Source: an uncultured bacterium
Lineage (GTDB): Bacteria; Gemmatimonadota; Gemmatimonadetes; Longimicrobiales; RSA9
DNA length: 5,252 nucleotides
Assembly (NCBI GenBank): GCA_937889645.1
Contig: CALBZE010000044.1
Location: 1 to 5,252, forward strand
Direction: 5' to 3'
Shown: positions 3,674-5,252 of the stretch, piece by piece
How positions within the stretch are numbered: the first letter of the stretch is position 1
How the letters are laid out: every line of letters starts with the position of its first letter
Program-made: the position numbers and the translations under genes
Notes under the pieces: generated by a model
Seen by the model: only the letters and a program-made list of their open reading frames with translations
The model's database searches: none
What the model was told of the DNA's origin: nothing

Positions 3674-5252
3674 TTGGCTATCAAGAACGGCAGGCTTCCG
3701 GTCGTCAATTTCAAGAAGCTGAAGTCCGTCATGGACATGCCGAACCTGCTCGAGGTGCAGGTTCGCGCGTTCCAGACGCTGCTGCAGACCGATGCTGCAG
3801 CCCAGGAGCGGGAGGATGTGGGGCTCGAGCGGGTCTTCAACGAGATCTTCCCCATCACCGACGTTAACGACAGGTTCTCGCTCGAGTACGTCTCCTACAC
3901 GCTCGGGGAGCCGAAGTACACGGTCGAGGAGTGCATCGAGCGCGACATGACCTACGCGGCGCCGCTCAAGGCGACGCTGCGGCTGGTCGTGTGGGAGGAG
4001 CTCGAGGGCGGCGAGCGGCGGCCCCAGGACATCATCGAGAAGGAGGTCTATCTCGGTGACCTCCCTCTGCTGACCGATCTCGGCACGTTCATCATCAACG
4101 GCTCGGAGCGGGTCGTCGTCAGCCAGCTGCATCGGTCGCCGGGCGTCGTCTTCGAGGAGACGATCCATCCGAACGGCTCCAAGCTGTACAGTGCGAGGAT
4201 CATCCCCTTCCGGGGGTCGTGGGTGGAGTTCACGGTCGACATCCACGACGTGATCTACGTCCACATCGACAAGAAGAAGAAGTTCCCGGCCACGGCGCTG
4301 CTGCGCGCGTTCGGCTACGGCTCGGACGAGGAGATCCTGCGGCTCTTCTACACGACGAGGGAGCTCGACCTGGCGGAAGGCGGCGAGGATCGTACGCAGC
4401 GCCGCGAGCTGCTCGGTTCGCTCCTCGCCGAGGAGGTCGTCGATCCCGAGACCGGCGAGGTCCTCGCGGAGGTCGCTCAGGAGATGACGCCCGACCTCTA
4501 CAACCGTCTGCGGCGGGCCGGGATCCAGAAAGTCCAGATCTTCTCGAGCGGGACGCATAGCCGCGGCGGCGAGAGCCCGCTCCTCAAGAACACGCTGCGC
4601 AAGGACCCGACGCGGGACGAGGAGGGCGCGCTCAAGGCAATCTACTCGCTCCTGCGCCCGGGTGAGCCGCCGAATCTGGAGACGGCGCGCGTCGCGCTCG
4701 AGCGCATCTTCTTCAACCCGAAGCGCTACGACCTCGGGCGCGTTGGCCGCTACAAGATCAACCAGCGGCTCGGCCTGAACATCCCCGCGGGGCACACCGT
4801 GCTCACGCAGGAGGATTTCATCGCGATCATCCGCTACCTGATCGAGCTGCACGAGGGCCGCGGGTTCGTCGACGACATCGACCACCTGGGCAACCGCCGC
4901 GTGCGCAGCGTCGGGGAGCTGATCGCGAACCAGTTCTCCGTCGGGCTCTCGCGGATGGCGCGCCTGGTCAAGGAGCGCATGTCGATCACCACGGACGTCG
5001 AGAAGATGAACATCGACGACCTGGTGAACGCCCGTACGGTGAGCGCGGTGATCCAGGCCTTCTTCGGCTCGAGCCAGCTCAGCCAGTTCATGGACCAGAC
5101 GAATCCGCTGGCCGAGCTGACGCACAAGCGCCGTCTGTCGGCGCTCGGGCCGGGCGGGCTCACGCGCGAGCGCGCGGGCTTCGAAGTGCGCGACGTGCAC
5201 TACTCGCACTACGGGCGCATGTGCCCGATCGAGACGCCGGAAGGTCCGAACA
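3674..5252 (+). CDS. rpoB: DNA-directed RNA polymerase subunit beta, N-terminal part (partial)
   Basis: The frame is open for 526 codons and runs off the right edge; full RpoB has about 1,200-1,400 residues. Start: TTG 3674 (MAIKNGRLPVVNFKKL) behind AGGAGG. The next start codon, ATG 3731, falls inside the conserved KSVMDMPNLLEVQVRAFQ segment and would truncate it. Protrusion and lobe domains follow, with INGSERVVVSQLHRSPGV at about residues 141-158. A lobe 2 insertion spans about 227-300, and the fork region begins near 460. The rifampicin pocket (465-492) keeps Q471, F472, M473, D474, H484, R487 and S489, equivalent to E. coli 513, 514, 515, 516, 526, 529 and 531, so no classical resistance change is seen. 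The last residues visible are MCPIETPEGPN. Beta forms the polymerase active site with beta', usually encoded next by rpoC. Confidence 0.97.
   Translation, partial: MAIKNGRLPVVNFKKLKSVMDMPNLLEVQVRAFQTLLQTDAAAQEREDVGLERVFNEIFPITDVNDRFSLEYVSYTLGEPKYTVEECIERDMTYAAPLKATLRLVVWEELEGGERRPQDIIEKEVYLGDLPLLTDLGTFIINGSERVVVSQLHRSPGVVFEETIHPNGSKLYSARIIPFRGSWVEFTVDIHDVIYVHIDKKKKFPATALLRAFGYGSDEEILRLFYTTRELDLAEGGEDRTQRRELLGSLLAEEVVDPETGEVLAEVAQEMTPDLYNRLRRAGIQKVQIFSSGTHSRGGESPLLKNTLRKDPTRDEEGALKAIYSLLRPGEPPNLETARVALERIFFNPKRYDLGRVGRYKINQRLGLNIPAGHTVLTQEDFIAIIRYLIELHEGRGFVDDIDHLGNRRVRSVGELIANQFSVGLSRMARLVKERMSITTDVEKMNIDDLVNARTVSAVIQAFFGSSQLSQFMDQTNPLAELTHKRRLSALGPGGLTRERAGFEVRDVHYSHYGRMCPIETPEGPN

Noticed and set aside
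3466..3858. A minus-strand frame ending in protein-like GVRPKLSIGAFVELE.
   Set aside because: Most of it is antisense to the rpoB start and lacks a ribosome site or known domain. The plausible-looking tail probably reflects the lower GC of that island; a degraded gene end cannot be fully excluded.
3506..5209. A 567-codon minus-strand open frame.
   Set aside because: It lies almost wholly antisense to rpoB. High GC with biased third positions creates long antisense frames; the Leu/Asp/Val/Arg-rich sequence has no family features.

Overview
This window carries the conserved bacterial tuf–rpmG–secE–nusG–rplK–rplA–rplJ–rplL–rpoB cluster, all on the + strand. It encodes translation elongation, the Sec translocon, ribosomal stalk proteins and RNA polymerase beta. 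The DNA is GC-rich (about two thirds by eye), and codons strongly favour G or C in third position. The organism is a high-GC bacterium. The beta subunit has an extra segment in lobe 2 (about residues 227-300) that resembles a shortened form of the insertion in E. coli beta. That fits the Proteobacteria / FCB-Gemmatimonadota side of the tree better than Actinobacteria, Firmicutes or Thermus. My best guess is an uncultured Gemmatimonadota-like lineage, from remembered protein resemblance only, so low confidence.

Layout: the last 17 codons of tuf (1-55); a 140-nt gap with a strong hairpin and a candidate promoter but no tRNA-Trp; rpmG (50 aa); a 66-nt gap; secE; then nusG, rplK, rplA and rplJ packed with gaps of 3 and 4 nt and overlaps of 1 and 4 nt; a 39-nt A-rich spacer with a good Shine-Dalgarno; rplL; a 413-nt non-coding gap; and the first 526 codons of rpoB, starting at TTG and running off the right edge.

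Functionally, EF-Tu delivers aminoacyl-tRNA, L11 and L10-(L12)n form the GTPase-associated stalk that recruits it, and L1 forms the E-site stalk. L33 is a small 50S protein. NusG binds RNA polymerase and couples it to the ribosome, SecE is an essential SecYEG subunit, and RpoB carries part of the polymerase active site. rpmG to rplL look like one transcription unit. rpoB probably depends on read-through plus processing, on its own promoter, or on both.

I see no previously undescribed system, mobile element, CRISPR array or defence gene. The observations worth a second look are regulatory: there is no room for a classical L10 leader between rplA and rplJ or for an L1 leader before rplK, while a long gap before rpoB holds hairpins and an island of lower GC with a potential RNA fold.
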